The notes under the pieces were generated by a model. That model had not been told where the DNA came from and made no database searches. It saw only the letters and a list, made by a program, of their open reading frames with translations. A stretch of 23,608 nt of DNA, taken from assembly GCA_002359635.1 (NCBI GenBank), contig DENJ01000028.1, positions 64,055 through 87,662 of the forward strand. Direction: 5' to 3'. The stretch is from Burkholderiales bacterium UBA2647. Lineage in GTDB: Bacteria > Pseudomonadota > Gammaproteobacteria > Burkholderiales > Burkholderiaceae_E. Below are positions 1-8,285 of the stretch, piece by piece. Made by a program: the position numbers and the translations under genes. Positions within the stretch are counted from its first letter, which is position 1, and each line of letters opens with the position of its first letter.

Positions 1-953
1 TCAAATAGCAAAAAGGCTTGCCGTCCCTCGGTGGCAAGCCCGACATGCATGCCGTGTGGCAAGCTCACTTTGCCCTGGTGATGCCCAAAAGGTAAACCCT
101 CAAGCAGCGGAACCTTGGTTTGAGTGGCGATCCATCGAAACACTTTCTGTAAATCATAGCCTTGATCATGGGGCCCGAGTTTGTAACCGTTAAAGGCTCC
201 GAGCAGCACCGCGTTTTGCGCATCGATAATGCCCCCGTAGAGCAGACTTAGCAGCATGCGTTCGATGCGATAAGGATGCTCGCCAATGTCTTCCAGAAAC
301 AAAATACCGCCCTGCGGTGCTTTTTTTAGCCAGGGCGATCCGATCATGGCGCAAACCATGGACAGATTGCCACCCCACAAAATCCCGGCTTCATCAATGG
401 TGCTGCTGTTTGTCTTGCAAGATTTATAGCGAAACCCGAGAGCTTCCAGTTCGCCGGCATAAGCCTCACGCAGGCAGCCGCTGCTTGTCTCGTCGACCTC
501 GCTGCGTCCAAAATCATCAAGCAGCATCGGCCCGGCCCATGTGATGCTCGCTGTGGTACCGAGCATGGCAAGGTGAAACGCGGTGGTATCGCTATAACCC
601 ACCCAAAACTTGCCCGCCTCCGCCAGCGTCGTAAAGCAAAGCTTAGGAAGTAGTCGCATCCAGCCGTAACCACCGCGGGTCATCATGACCATGTCTGCCT
701 CATTTTGCCTGGCCGCTCGCTCAACAGCGCTGAGTCGCTGTTTGTCGGTGCCTGCAAAGCGTTGCCAGCGGGCTTTGACCGCGGGGTCTGGACGAGGTAG
801 CCAGCCATGCCTGCAGAGTTGTTGCAGGGCAAGCTCATAGGGGGCTTCTTCATCAATCGCCCCCGCCGGTGATATGAGGTAAACACTGTCCCCGGCAGCT
901 TGCTGACCAGGCCGGGCGTTTGAACGCTTATCCGGATTACTTGAATTTGGCAT
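1..953 (-). CDS. ldcA: Murein LD-carboxypeptidase, S66 family (3' end cut by window edge)
   Basis: This is a serine peptidase of the LdcA/MccF family, which removes the terminal D-Ala from cytoplasmic murein tetrapeptides during cell-wall recycling. About 317 residues are visible from ATG at 953, close to the full family length of 300-310, so only the last few residues lie outside the window. Visible motifs are GDSVYLISPAG near the N-terminus, TRGGYGWMRLLP, the nucleophile elbow GYSD (Ser121), WGGNLS, LFLEDIGEHPYRIERML (Glu221) and GLPFGHHQGK (His291). The Ser/Glu/His spacing fits the known LdcA triad. I see no strong Shine-Dalgarno before the ATG. The reading frame is open throughout; shorter ORFs in this interval lie in other frames. 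The gene is divergent from the carboxymuconolactone-decarboxylase-family gene, 55 bp away. Confidence 0.93.
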   Translation of the reverse strand, partial: MPNSSNPDKRSNARPGQQAAGDSVYLISPAGAIDEEAPYELALQQLCRHGWLPRPDPAVKARWQRFAGTDKQRLSAVERAARQNEADMVMMTRGGYGWMRLLPKLCFTTLAEAGKFWVGYSDTTAFHLAMLGTTASITWAGPMLLDDFGRSEVDETSSGCLREAYAGELEALGFRYKSCKTNSSTIDEAGILWGGNLSMVCAMIGSPWLKKAPQGGILFLEDIGEHPYRIERMLLSLLYGGIIDAQNAVLLGAFNGYKLGPHDQGYDLQKVFRWIATQTKVPLLEGLPFGHHQGKVSLPHGMHVGLATEGRQAFLLF

Positions 954-975
954 CGCTTTGAGTCTGCCATATTCT
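947..975 (+). promoter_or_regulatory. Candidate sigma70 promoter for the CMD-family gene
   Basis: TTGGCA at 947-952 and TATTCT at 970-975 are 17 bp apart and would start transcription near 982, giving a leader of about 27 bases. The -35 box overlaps the first codons of the divergent ldcA. This is a pattern match by eye only. Confidence 0.35.
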
Positions 976-1008
976 GGCGTTTTTAGCGCTCAAGCGAGGA
1001 CGCCCAGC

Positions 1009-1557
1009 ATGCCCCACATCCCCTACCTGCCCGAGGACCTCAGCGAGCCTGCTGATGTTGTTCAAGCGATCCGTCAACGGCGAGGCGGTGCGCTGCTTCA
1101 TTTGGATCGGATGCTCTTGCACTCGCCAGCCTTTGCCCGCGGATGGAATGTTTTTCTTGGGGCGGTCCGTAGTGAACTTTCCTTGGATCCGAAGCTTCGT
1201 GAACTTTCGATGTGTACCGTCGCCGTGCTCAATGGTGCCGAATATGAATTTGTGCAGCACGCACCGCTTTTGATCAAGGCAGGTGCCAGTGAAGCCCAGG
1301 TGCAAGCGCTTCGCGATCCCCTGGCTGCAATGGGTGACGAAGTGATGTTCAATGAATTAGAGCGATGTGCCCTCGCTGTGATCGTGGCGATGACGCGTGA
1401 GGTTCGTGTGGGAGAAATCTTGATGCATCGCCTGCGTCAACATTTGAGCGATCAGGCGGTGATCGAACTGTGTGGTGTGACCGCAGCCTACAACATGGTC
1501 TCGCGATTTCTGGTGGCAACCGGCATTCACCCGAGCGATATGGCAAAACCAGCCTGA
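1009..1557 (+). CDS. Carboxymuconolactone decarboxylase / AhpD-like family protein
   Basis: The 182-residue protein has the alpha-helical CMD/AhpD fold signature, LDPKLRELSMCTVAVLNGAEYEFVQHAPL (about residues 59-87). It lacks the CxxC pair of AhpD-type peroxidase partners: the region has one Cys (Cys69) and a His (His84). A thiol-disulfide role like AhpD is therefore unlikely, and the substrate is unknown. I chose ATG at 1009 because AGGA lies 8 bases upstream and family members begin near this point; an in-frame start at 958 would overlap the beginning of ldcA. The 3' end overlaps the end of the convergent lipA by 31 bp. The family call is solid, the function is not. Confidence 0.82.
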   Translation: MPHIPYLPEDLSEPADVVQAIRQRRGGALLHLDRMLLHSPAFARGWNVFLGAVRSELSLDPKLRELSMCTVAVLNGAEYEFVQHAPLLIKAGASEAQVQALRDPLAAMGDEVMFNELERCALAVIVAMTREVRVGEILMHRLRQHLSDQAVIELCGVTAAYNMVSRFLVATGIHPSDMAKPA

Positions 1558-2498
1558 TGCGCCATTTGCTCGGCGTGATAGGAGGAACGCACCATTGCAC
1601 CAACGGCGGCGTGCTGAAAACCCATGGCTTTGGCGGCCGCCTCAAAACGCTCAAAATCGTCCGGGTGCACATAGCGTTGGACCGGAAGATGACTCGTCGA
1701 GGGCGCAAGATATTGACCGATGGTAATCATGTCGATCTGATGATCACGCATTGCTCGCATCACTGCCATGACCTCCTCATCGGTTTCGCCTAAGCCCAGC
1801 ATCAGGCCGGACTTGGTGGGTACCCCCGGCACCCTTTCTTTGAAGGTTGCAAGCAAGCGCAAAGAATGTTCAAAATCTGATCCTGGTCTGGCCTGTCGAT
1901 AAAGCCTTGGCACGGTTTCCAAATTATGGTTCATCACATCCGGGGGTGCCTGTTCAAGTATGTCGAGCGCTCGATCGAGGCGTCCGCGAAAGTCAGGCAC
2001 CAACACCTCAATGAAGGTTTGTGGCGAGTTTTTTCTGACAGCCTGTATGCAATCGACAAAGTGCTGTGCCCCGCCATCGCGTAAGTCATCACGATCGACG
2101 CTGGTGATCACCACATAGCCTAGCTTAAGTGCTGCAATCGTCTCTGCAAGATGAATCGGCTCATCAGGGTTTAAGGGCAGCGGACGCCCGTGTCCCACAT
2201 CGCAAAAAGGGCAGCGACGGGTACAAAGATCGCCCATGATCATGAAGGTTGCCGTGCCTTTGCCAAAACACTCGCCAATATTCGGGCAGGAGGCCTCTTC
2301 ACAAACCGTGTGCAAACCTTTGTCGCGCAGGATGCGTTTGATCTCGTGAAAACGCGAATGGGCCGAGGGTGCCTTCACGCGGATCCATTCGGGCTTGGTC
2401 AATGCAGGTCTCGCGTCGTGATGGATCTTGATCGGGATCCGCGCGGTTTTTGCGTGACCCTTTTGCTTAGCGCTGGTATTTTCTGCGTGATTGCTCAT
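1527..2498 (-). CDS. lipA: Lipoyl synthase (radical SAM)
   Basis: LipA inserts two sulfur atoms into the octanoyl chain carried on lipoyl domains of the 2-oxoacid dehydrogenases and the glycine cleavage system. The 323-residue protein shows the auxiliary-cluster motif CEEASCPNIGEC, the radical-SAM motif CTRRCPFC, and the C-terminal RSSYHA whose Ser ligates the auxiliary cluster. The glycine-rich segment GLMLGLGETDEEV is also present. It lies 48 bp downstream of lipB in the same direction, the usual pairing. No clear Shine-Dalgarno precedes the ATG at 2498. The first 25 or so residues are a polar Lys/His-rich extension. The 3' end overlaps the convergent CMD-family gene. Confidence 0.98.
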   Translation of the reverse strand: MSNHAENTSAKQKGHAKTARIPIKIHHDARPALTKPEWIRVKAPSAHSRFHEIKRILRDKGLHTVCEEASCPNIGECFGKGTATFMIMGDLCTRRCPFCDVGHGRPLPLNPDEPIHLAETIAALKLGYVVITSVDRDDLRDGGAQHFVDCIQAVRKNSPQTFIEVLVPDFRGRLDRALDILEQAPPDVMNHNLETVPRLYRQARPGSDFEHSLRLLATFKERVPGVPTKSGLMLGLGETDEEVMAVMRAMRDHQIDMITIGQYLAPSTSHLPVQRYVHPDDFERFEAAAKAMGFQHAAVGAMVRSSYHAEQMAHQAGFAISLG

Positions 2499-2546
2499 GG
2501 TGTGTATTTGATTTTGTTACTCATGTTAGCGCTTCAGCCTTGATGT

Positions 2547-3260
2547 TCATGGCACCTCGACGCGCTTCAAATCGTGGGCCTTAAGACAGGCGAGCAGCGA
2601 TGCGGCGAGCTCGCTTTCGACCTGGCGGCAGTCTGGCGCATAGCCTAGACAGGTTTGCATGTCGGTGACTGCAAGACCCGGGTAGCCACAAGGGTCAATT
2701 TGGCGAAAAGGCTCTAAATCCATGGCAACGTTTAAAGCAAGTCCGTGATAACTGCAAGAACGACTTATTTTCAGACCAAGCGCTGCAATTTTTGTCAGCC
2801 CGCTGAGGCTTGTCGATGCTGACAGCCCGGTCAGACCTGGCGATGCTGACAGCCCTTGGGGTGCTTGCGGATTGGCCAGGTATACACCGGGTGCACCCTG
2901 TTTCCTTTCGGCCGCAATACCCCAAGATTTCAAGACATCAAGACAGGCCTGTTCCAACAAAAAAACAAGTTCACGCACCAGCAGCCTGCGCCTTGCCAGA
3001 TCCAGTAACACATAGGCAATGACCTGCCCCGGACCGTGATAAGTGATTTGGCCGCCTCGCTCGCTTGTTACGACGGGAATGTCTCCTGCATCAAGCAAAT
3101 GCTCGTGGCGTGCAGCTTTGCCAAAGGTGAAAACAGCAGGATGCTGCACCATCCATATCTCGTCGTCTTGATCCTTGTTGCGCGCTTGTGTGAATGCCTG
3201 CATGGCGCTTAAGCATTCGGCGTAGGCCTGGACCCCCAAATGACGCACATGCAAATTCAC
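2547..3260 (-). CDS. lipB: Octanoyl-ACP:protein octanoyltransferase
   Basis: LipB transfers octanoate from acyl carrier protein to lipoyl domains, supplying the substrate of LipA. Motifs are RGGQITYHGPGQ (about residues 68-79), the catalytic Lys157 in KIAALGLKISRSCSYHGLALNV and the catalytic Cys191 in CGYPGLAVT. The 34-residue Lys-Cys spacing matches characterised LipB. The start is GTG at 3260, 10 bp after the DUF493 gene, with no clear Shine-Dalgarno. Oddly, residues about 130-155, between GVYLAN and TKIAALG, are an extra Gly/Leu/Ser segment with a nine-residue repeat (GLSASPGLT then GLSASTSLS). Most LipB proteins have only a few residues there. All catalytic residues remain, so the enzyme is probably active. 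Confidence 0.97.
   Translation of the reverse strand: MNLHVRHLGVQAYAECLSAMQAFTQARNKDQDDEIWMVQHPAVFTFGKAARHEHLLDAGDIPVVTSERGGQITYHGPGQVIAYVLLDLARRRLLVRELVFLLEQACLDVLKSWGIAAERKQGAPGVYLANPQAPQGLSASPGLTGLSASTSLSGLTKIAALGLKISRSCSYHGLALNVAMDLEPFRQIDPCGYPGLAVTDMQTCLGYAPDCRQVESELAASLLACLKAHDLKRVEVP
2814..2867 (-). repeat. 27-bp in-frame tandem repeat inside lipB
   Basis: The 15-mer CGATGCTGACAGCCC (plus strand) occurs at 2814-2828 and again at 2841-2855. The period is 27 bp, so the unit encodes nine residues (GLSASPGLT / GLSASTSLS). The reading frame of lipB is kept. Confidence 0.85.
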
Positions 3261-3270
3261 GGCATGGTGC

Positions 3271-3537
3271 TTAAAGCACGATTTTCACCAGTGGATGGCC
3301 GGTGAGTGCTAGATAAAGCGCATCAAGTTGCGCCCGGGATGCAGCGCGAATCGTTGCAGTCAGGCCGATGTAATTCGCCTTGCTTGACGCCCGGATTTCA
3401 AGGCTTGCAGGGTCGAAGTCCGGAGCATGCTTACAAATAAGATCACTGATCGCCTGCGTGAATTCAGGAACGTTCTTGCCCATGACTTTGATGGGGAAGT
3501 CACAAGGAAACTGCAAAAGTGTATCGCTGGCATTCAT
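3271..3537 (-). CDS. DUF493 (YbeD/UPF0250) family protein
   Basis: This small 88-residue protein has the DUF493 pattern: FPCDFPIKVMGKN near the N-terminus, then a ferredoxin-like fold ending in ALTGHPLVKIVL. The family has an ACT-like fold and no firmly established role. Its fixed position next to lipB in many proteobacteria suggests a link to lipoylation, which is inference. The start at ATG 3537 gives the typical family length. It lies between the transaminase gene (70 bp gap upstream) and lipB (10 bp downstream), so it is probably co-transcribed with both. Confidence 0.93.
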   Translation of the reverse strand: MNASDTLLQFPCDFPIKVMGKNVPEFTQAISDLICKHAPDFDPASLEIRASSKANYIGLTATIRAASRAQLDALYLALTGHPLVKIVL

Positions 3538-3607
3538 GCTTTGTGTCGCGGCGTCTCAACTGCGACGGCGCTGGCGCTGGAGGCATCGCAAGCCTGCCAA
3601 GCCCCGA

Positions 3608-4531
3608 TCATCGGATGGCTTGCGGGTTTGCGCCATTTGCTGCGATCGCCGCTTGATACGCTTCATACAGTCGATGATAGACTGGTCCTGGCTTGCCCTC
3701 GCCCACGGGCTTATGGTCGACCTTCGTGATGGCTAAGACTTCCTTGGTCGCTGAGGTCAAGAGTAATTCATCGGCTTGAAAGAGTTCTTCGCGGCTTATC
3801 GCCGCGTTTCGAAAGCCAATACCACAGCCATGGCAGAGCGTTTCCATCAAGCCCACGCGAATGCCCTCGAGAATGCGATGGTCGACCGGTGCGCCAAGCA
3901 CCTCGCCATGGCGTACAAGCCAGATATTGCTCGATGAGCCCTCGGTCATTTGACCATCGCGGAATTGGATACATTCAGCCGCATCGGCATCGACGGCTGC
4001 TTGTCTGGCAAGCACATTACCAAGCAGGGAAATTGATTTGATGTCGCAGTGAAGCCATCGCTGATCATCGAGCGTAATGGCCGCAACGCCCTCACGGCGA
4101 ACATGTTGAGGCACGGCTTGAAGTGCTGAAGTCATGGCAAAGACGGTGGGCTTGCTCGCCTTTGGAAAAGCGTGATCGCGTTTGGCAACCCCTCGGGTAA
4201 TGTGCAAATAAACAAACTGTTCAGACCAGGGGTGTTGCTGAATCAAGGACTCGATCAAGGCGAGCCACTGCGAATCGCTATAAGGATTGTCAATACGGAT
4301 TTTTGCAAGACTGCGCTTTAACCTGGCCAGATGCTCCGGCCAGCGGAATAATCGCCGTGCATAAACAGGGACGACCTCATAAATCCCGTCACCGAATATG
4401 AAGCCGCGGTCAAGCACCGGCACTTTCGCCTCGCTAAGCGGCAGAAATGCCCCGTTTAAGTAAACCGTTGGTTCATGGTCTTTGGATTCAAGCGTGTTGA
4501 GCGCGTTTGAATCGAGCTGACTTGTATGCAT
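3608..4531 (-). CDS. dat: D-amino-acid transaminase-like PLP enzyme (class IV)
   Basis: This is a fold-type IV PLP aminotransferase, probably interconverting D-Ala and D-Glu for peptidoglycan. Seen in the 307-residue product: VPVLDRGFIFGDGIYEVVPVY (about 37-57), the PLP lysine Lys165 in HCDIKSISLLGNVLARQ, and EGSSSNIWLV (198-206), the D-AAT/branched-chain transaminase signature. I chose ATG 4531 over an upstream in-frame start at 4603, because the latter overlaps the carboxypeptidase gene by about 50 bases and adds a non-homologous tail; GAGAAG lies just upstream of 4531. The gene starts 23 bp after the DD-carboxypeptidase gene, which fits a cell-wall role. Another class IV specificity cannot be excluded from sequence alone. 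Confidence 0.92.
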   Translation of the reverse strand: MHTSQLDSNALNTLESKDHEPTVYLNGAFLPLSEAKVPVLDRGFIFGDGIYEVVPVYARRLFRWPEHLARLKRSLAKIRIDNPYSDSQWLALIESLIQQHPWSEQFVYLHITRGVAKRDHAFPKASKPTVFAMTSALQAVPQHVRREGVAAITLDDQRWLHCDIKSISLLGNVLARQAAVDADAAECIQFRDGQMTEGSSSNIWLVRHGEVLGAPVDHRILEGIRVGLMETLCHGCGIGFRNAAISREELFQADELLLTSATKEVLAITKVDHKPVGEGKPGPVYHRLYEAYQAAIAANGANPQAIR

Positions 4532-4554
4532 TCGCTTCTCGCTGATGATAATGA

Positions 4555-5925
4555 TCAAAGACCAACCCACTGCATGACGGTATCCCAGGCCCGCCCGAAC
4601 CACCCTGCAGTGGGCACTTCACTGAGCGCGACCAAAGGTACCTCGGAAAGTGCCTGACCGTCGAGACTGATTCGCGCGGTGCCGATACGTTGTCCTTTGG
4701 CAATCGGTGCGACCAGGGGGTCGATTCGAACCAAATCGGTCTTGACGCGAGCGCCGCTACCTTTTGGGACCACCACGCTGAGCGCACCTTCAAAGCCCGC
4801 CAACACCTCCGAAGCCGCACCGCGTCTCACTTTGTATTGCGCAACCTGTTTGCCGGCAGGGTGTATCAGTACCGCGTCGGTATTTTGAAATCCCCAGTTG
4901 AGCAGCTTTTGCGATTCAACAAGGCGGGCCGATTCCGAGGCTGCGCCCAGTACGACAGAGATCAGTCTTCGCTCCTGCTGCGTTGCATTGTCTTTGCGGC
5001 GGCTTGAGGCAACCAGACACCAGCCCGCAGCCTCGGTGTGACCGGTTTTCAAGCCGTCAACCGTTGGGTCAATTGCCAAGAGCCGGTTTCGATTGGGCTG
5101 TTTGATATTGTTATAGCTATATTCACGCAAGGAATAAAGTGCATAACGATCTGGAAATTCGCGAATCAATCGCGACGACAGTAAAGCCAAATCGTAGGCA
5201 CTGCTGTAATGTTGGGTATCAGGTAAGCCCGTTGCATTGCGGTATTGGGTGTGCTTTAAACCAATGCGCTGGGCTTCCCGGTTCATTTGCTGCGCGAAGG
5301 CTTCTTCGGACCCCGCAAGCGTTTCGGCAAGAATCACCGAGGCATCGTTACCCGATTGCACAATCATGCCCCGCAGCAACTCGTCGACGGTGGCAGGCTT
5401 GCCGGGATCGACAAACATTCGCGAACCCACGGCCTTCCAGGCCTTTTGTGAGACAGGGGGGCGTTGATCGAGTTTTAAGCGCCCCTCTTTGATCGCCGAA
5501 AAGCTTAAATAAGCCGTCATCAGTTTTGTGAGCGAGGCAGGGTCAAGGGTTTTCTCGGCTTCGTGTGCGGCGAGCACCTGTTGACTGCTGACGTCATAAA
5601 GCACCCAGGCCTTTGCTGCGATCGTTGGACCGATGGCAGCGATTGCAGCGGCAGGCGCCGAAGCTTTTGCCGGACTCGGTGCTTCGAGTCGGCTGGCCTT
5701 GTCAGCCGCGGCTTTGTTCGGCTGGCTTTGCTTATCGGCCTCAAGCTTAGCTGCCTGGCTTTGCTTATCAGCTTCTGCGCTAATCGTTTGTGCTGACACA
5801 GGCTGCTGGATCGACAGCGCAAGGCCCAGGGCAGCGAGCCACACAGGCATGCGGACAGCACAAAGGCCCTGAAGCCTCTCTCTTGGCCCTGAGGCGGCGC
5901 GCCCTGTGGTGCATCGGAAAGACAC
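4555..5925 (-). CDS. dac: Penicillin-binding D-alanyl-D-alanine carboxypeptidase (PBP5/6 family)
   Basis: This periplasmic low-molecular-mass PBP trims the terminal D-Ala of pentapeptide side chains. The three active-site motifs are intact: SLTK (Ser131-Lys134), SGN (191-193) and KTG (293-295). The beta-sandwich C-terminal domain (PBP5_C) and an amphipathic tail, GWFGRAWDTVMQWVGL, which probably anchors the protein to the inner membrane, follow. The start is GTG at 5925, set by a strong AAGGAG five bases upstream that overlaps the stop of the previous gene. The signal peptide has a long n-region, then MPVWLAALGLALS and a likely cut after VSA (residue 45). Residues about 50-98 form an unusual Ala/Lys/Gln linker with an 11-residue repeat (EADKQSQ occurs twice), making the protein longer (456 aa) than typical PBP5 (about 380-400). 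Confidence 0.96.
   Translation of the reverse strand: MSFRCTTGRAASGPRERLQGLCAVRMPVWLAALGLALSIQQPVSAQTISAEADKQSQAAKLEADKQSQPNKAAADKASRLEAPSPAKASAPAAAIAAIGPTIAAKAWVLYDVSSQQVLAAHEAEKTLDPASLTKLMTAYLSFSAIKEGRLKLDQRPPVSQKAWKAVGSRMFVDPGKPATVDELLRGMIVQSGNDASVILAETLAGSEEAFAQQMNREAQRIGLKHTQYRNATGLPDTQHYSSAYDLALLSSRLIREFPDRYALYSLREYSYNNIKQPNRNRLLAIDPTVDGLKTGHTEAAGWCLVASSRRKDNATQQERRLISVVLGAASESARLVESQKLLNWGFQNTDAVLIHPAGKQVAQYKVRRGAASEVLAGFEGALSVVVPKGSGARVKTDLVRIDPLVAPIAKGQRIGTARISLDGQALSEVPLVALSEVPTAGWFGRAWDTVMQWVGL
5722..5775 (-). repeat. 33-bp in-frame repeat in the carboxypeptidase linker
   Basis: CTGGCTTTGCTTATC (plus strand) occurs at 5722-5736 and 5755-5769, 33 bp apart. It encodes the repeated EADKQSQ units of the charged linker between the signal peptide and the catalytic domain. 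Confidence 0.8.
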
Positions 5926-5930
5926 AGCGA

Positions 5931-5936
5931 CTCCTT
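5931..5936 (-). promoter_or_regulatory. Strong Shine-Dalgarno fixing the GTG start of the DD-carboxypeptidase
   Basis: AAGGAG on the minus strand lies five bases before GTG 5925 and overlaps the TAA of the upstream hydrolase. It supports the GTG start over the internal ATG at 5850, which would leave only a short signal peptide. Confidence 0.8.
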
Positions 5937-6582
5937 AGTTTTGCCTGCCCTGTGCCAAGCATTGCGAGACCCGTTGCTTGAGTAAGGGCAAACGTCCATG
6001 AAAAAAGTGGGATGTTTGAGGAAAGACAAGCACCGGCAAGGCCAAAGGACGCGCCCAGGCCATGACATCGTCAAGCGCAACCACTTCATCGTCTTCACCG
6101 TGGATCACGATGCTGTGCTCGGGGACTGCGGGCATCGGAAATCGCGAAGCCGCCGGTCCAATAAGCACGAGTTTTTCAGCGCACAAGGCCAGCGAGCCGA
6201 GTTTTTCAAACGCCATACTGGCCACAAAGCTGCCGAAAGAAAAGCCCGCAAGTGCCAGGCACCTTGCCTCAGTCCCAAGGTTGGGATAAACGGTTTTCGC
6301 GGCTTGCAGCAGCGCCAAGAAATCCTCGGTCTCTCCGCGCCCTTCATCATAGACGCCTTCGCTTGCGCCAACCCCCCGAAAATTTGGTCGCCAGGTGTCG
6401 TAACCCTGCTCAAGAAAAGCCCTTGCAAGTGTTTGCACCACCTTGTTTTGATTGGTGCCACCAAACAGTGGGTGCGGATGCGCGATCAAGGCCAGGCCTT
6501 TCGGGCTCGTCGCCTGATCGACCAGCACCTCGATGCGCCGGGACTCAATCTGAAAGTACTGTGTTTTTGTTTGAGCGTTCAC
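5935..6582 (-). CDS. Alpha/beta hydrolase (COG2945-like)
   Basis: The 215-residue cytoplasmic alpha/beta hydrolase has the features of the small COG2945 group: HPHPLFGGTNQNKVV (oxyanion region, about residues 35-49), RPNFRGVGASEG, the nucleophile elbow GFSFGS (Ser115), the acid in HGEDDEVV (Asp164/165) and the histidine in SHFFHGRL (His192). The substrate is unknown. The start is GTG at 6582, and the ferredoxin stop overlaps it as GTGA, so the two are translationally coupled. Downstream, the carboxypeptidase GTG follows after 9 bp. The gene is probably part of the 8259-to-1527 minus-strand series. Confidence 0.93.
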   Translation of the reverse strand: MNAQTKTQYFQIESRRIEVLVDQATSPKGLALIAHPHPLFGGTNQNKVVQTLARAFLEQGYDTWRPNFRGVGASEGVYDEGRGETEDFLALLQAAKTVYPNLGTEARCLALAGFSFGSFVASMAFEKLGSLALCAEKLVLIGPAASRFPMPAVPEHSIVIHGEDDEVVALDDVMAWARPLALPVLVFPQTSHFFHGRLPLLKQRVSQCLAQGRQN

Positions 6583-6899
6583 TGCGGCAGACTGGGCAAT
6601 TGAAGCCGCGTTACCACCTGGCCGCCGATCAAATGAGTTTGGATAATTTCATCGATGTCTTGTTCATCCACGGCGGTATACCAAATGCCTTCGGGATAGA
6701 CCACGAAAACCGGTCCGAGTTCGCATCGATCAAGGCAGCCCGCCTTGTTGATACGAATTTCGCCTGCGCCCAGAAGTCCGAGTGCTTTGATTCTTGCCTT
6801 GGCATAGACCTGGAGGCCCTCGGCGCCTTGAGCCGCGCAACAAGGCCGTCCGGCATCGCGTTGATTGAGACAAAAAAACACATGATGGCGATAAAACAT
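6579..6899 (-). CDS. Thioredoxin-like [2Fe-2S] ferredoxin
   Basis: The 106-residue protein has the cysteine pattern of the thioredoxin-fold [2Fe-2S] ferredoxins related to the NuoE subunit: Cys10-x9-Cys20 (FFCLNQRDAGRPCC) and Cys55-x3-Cys59 (GCLDRCELGP). The typical PVFVVYPEGIWYTAV strand and an acidic C-terminal helix follow. It probably carries electrons to an unidentified partner. ATG 6899 begins just before the conserved YRHHVFFC segment; a longer in-frame extension upstream overlaps the VanZ gene and looks non-coding. The Shine-Dalgarno is weak. The stop overlaps the start of the alpha/beta hydrolase. Confidence 0.9.
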   Translation of the reverse strand: MFYRHHVFFCLNQRDAGRPCCAAQGAEGLQVYAKARIKALGLLGAGEIRINKAGCLDRCELGPVFVVYPEGIWYTAVDEQDIDEIIQTHLIGGQVVTRLQLPSLPQ

Positions 6900-6969
6900 G
6901 GCAGCAACCTGACCTGGCTTTGAAGGAAGGGCGCAATAAAAACACCGCGATGGCGCACAACACAGATCA

Positions 6970-8259
6970 TTATAGGCGGCGTCGCGGTCGAATAGCCGCC
7001 TGTTTTGGCGCAAGCGCTGCCACGGTGAACCAGAGCAAACACATCCAGCGCCAGAGCTCTTGGGCCCCGATGACCACCGCTTCAAAGTGCTGCAGGCTCC
7101 GGCCAAGCACAGGTGTGCTGCCAAAAGTTTGCCGATGTGCTTGTCCCAGCCCGAACCACAGATCAAGCAAGGCCTGCCAGTAGGGGTCCAAAGCAGATCG
7201 CCATCCGGCAAGCCCGACTTGCCAAGCCTCCTCCATGGTCAACAGCCAAGTGCTAAGACCTAGCCCGCTGTTAGGCGAAGGACCAAGCCCGGGGCCCAGG
7301 CTTGATTGCTCGGCTTCTGCAACAAGGCTTGCGAACATCAGCACAATGACTGTCCGCAAGGCCCACAAGCTCGCAATACCAAGCCCGAGCAAGCCCGCGC
7401 CTCGTACGCTGATCTGTCGATGCCAGTATGCCCACCCCGCGAGGATCAAAATCCAGACGATCAGGGGCAAAAAACCCGCCATGCTTGCGGTCAGCGGCGG
7501 ACCTTGCAGCAAGCGTCCCAGCATGCCTGCCATGAGCAGGCACTGGGCGCCGCTGAGGCTTAACCAAAAGACCCATGCGCTTCGACAGACCTGGGCAAGC
7601 ATGAGGCTAAGCAGCAGGCTTTCCACCAAGAGCCAGCCGGCACCAAACCCCAAGCCTGTTGCGATCGATTCGCTGCCAACAAGCCATGCCGGTGGCATTG
7701 TGATGCCTGCTTGTTTCGGGCTGAGCAGACTGGTGACTCGAATCGCCAGCCAGAGAATCACCAACACGGCAGGCCATTGCGCATCGTCCCGCCACCAATG
7801 GCGGCTTAGCCGCCGCATTTTCTGCCAGGGTCTGCCAAGGCCAGCTGCTGCCAGCGCCCCGAAAAAAGCACCGAGGGTATTGGCAACAAGGTCAAGCACG
7901 GAGGGCACGCGCTGGGGGAGATAGCTTTGTGCTGTTTCAATCGATAAGGATAAGAGGCAGCCAATGAGCAGTGGCAGCCAAAGCATGGCTTTTCGGCGAG
8001 GCGCCAGATTCAATGCAAGCATCAAGCCAAGCGGGGCATAGAGCGCGAGGTTGCTGAAAAAGTCGAACCAGGTCCAATACCGGGGCCATGGATCGCCCAG
8101 AAATGCCCAGGGCGCCGAGCCGATTTCCCGCCAGGCCTGCCAAGGCCACAATGACCCATAAACAATGGCGAGTGACCAAAGCGCAAATAACAGCCACAGG
8201 ACCGGGCTGCTCGAGCCTGTCGTGGGTGGTTTGGCTTCGCGCGGGGACTTTGGGGCCAT
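6970..8259 (-). CDS. VanZ-family polytopic membrane protein
   Basis: The 429-residue membrane protein has an N-terminal VanZ-like domain (about residues 20-140). It includes the early WPW after a first membrane helix, the DFFSNLALYAPLG segment and the hallmark SIETAQSYLPQRVPSVLDLVANTLGAFFG. About six further hydrophobic segments follow. VanZ-type proteins are linked to low-level teicoplanin resistance and envelope homeostasis, but the function of the long proteobacterial form is unknown. It heads the minus-strand series leading to lipA, with 70 bp before the ferredoxin. ATG 8259 is only 35 bp from the divergent birA start, so both promoters must overlap coding sequence. No strong Shine-Dalgarno is seen. 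Confidence 0.88.
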   Translation of the reverse strand: MAPKSPREAKPPTTGSSSPVLWLLFALWSLAIVYGSLWPWQAWREIGSAPWAFLGDPWPRYWTWFDFFSNLALYAPLGLMLALNLAPRRKAMLWLPLLIGCLLSLSIETAQSYLPQRVPSVLDLVANTLGAFFGALAAAGLGRPWQKMRRLSRHWWRDDAQWPAVLVILWLAIRVTSLLSPKQAGITMPPAWLVGSESIATGLGFGAGWLLVESLLLSLMLAQVCRSAWVFWLSLSGAQCLLMAGMLGRLLQGPPLTASMAGFLPLIVWILILAGWAYWHRQISVRGAGLLGLGIASLWALRTVIVLMFASLVAEAEQSSLGPGLGPSPNSGLGLSTWLLTMEEAWQVGLAGWRSALDPYWQALLDLWFGLGQAHRQTFGSTPVLGRSLQHFEAVVIGAQELWRWMCLLWFTVAALAPKQAAIRPRRRL

Positions 8260-8285
8260 GGCAGTGTTGCGATCGGCTAGCTATC

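Noticed and set aside
190..970. Three short minus-strand ORFs that could suggest a broken gene at the left end
   Set aside because: They are in other frames. A single continuous LdcA frame runs from 953 to the window edge with all catalytic motifs.
5998..6923. Long plus-strand ORFs opposite the hydrolase and ferredoxin genes
   Set aside because: Translations show no family motif and lie antisense to genes with clear catalytic or cysteine motifs.
6900..7211. N-terminal extension of the ferredoxin to 210 residues
   Set aside because: It would lie largely inside the VanZ gene and its sequence is unlike any ferredoxin; the family homology begins at 6899.
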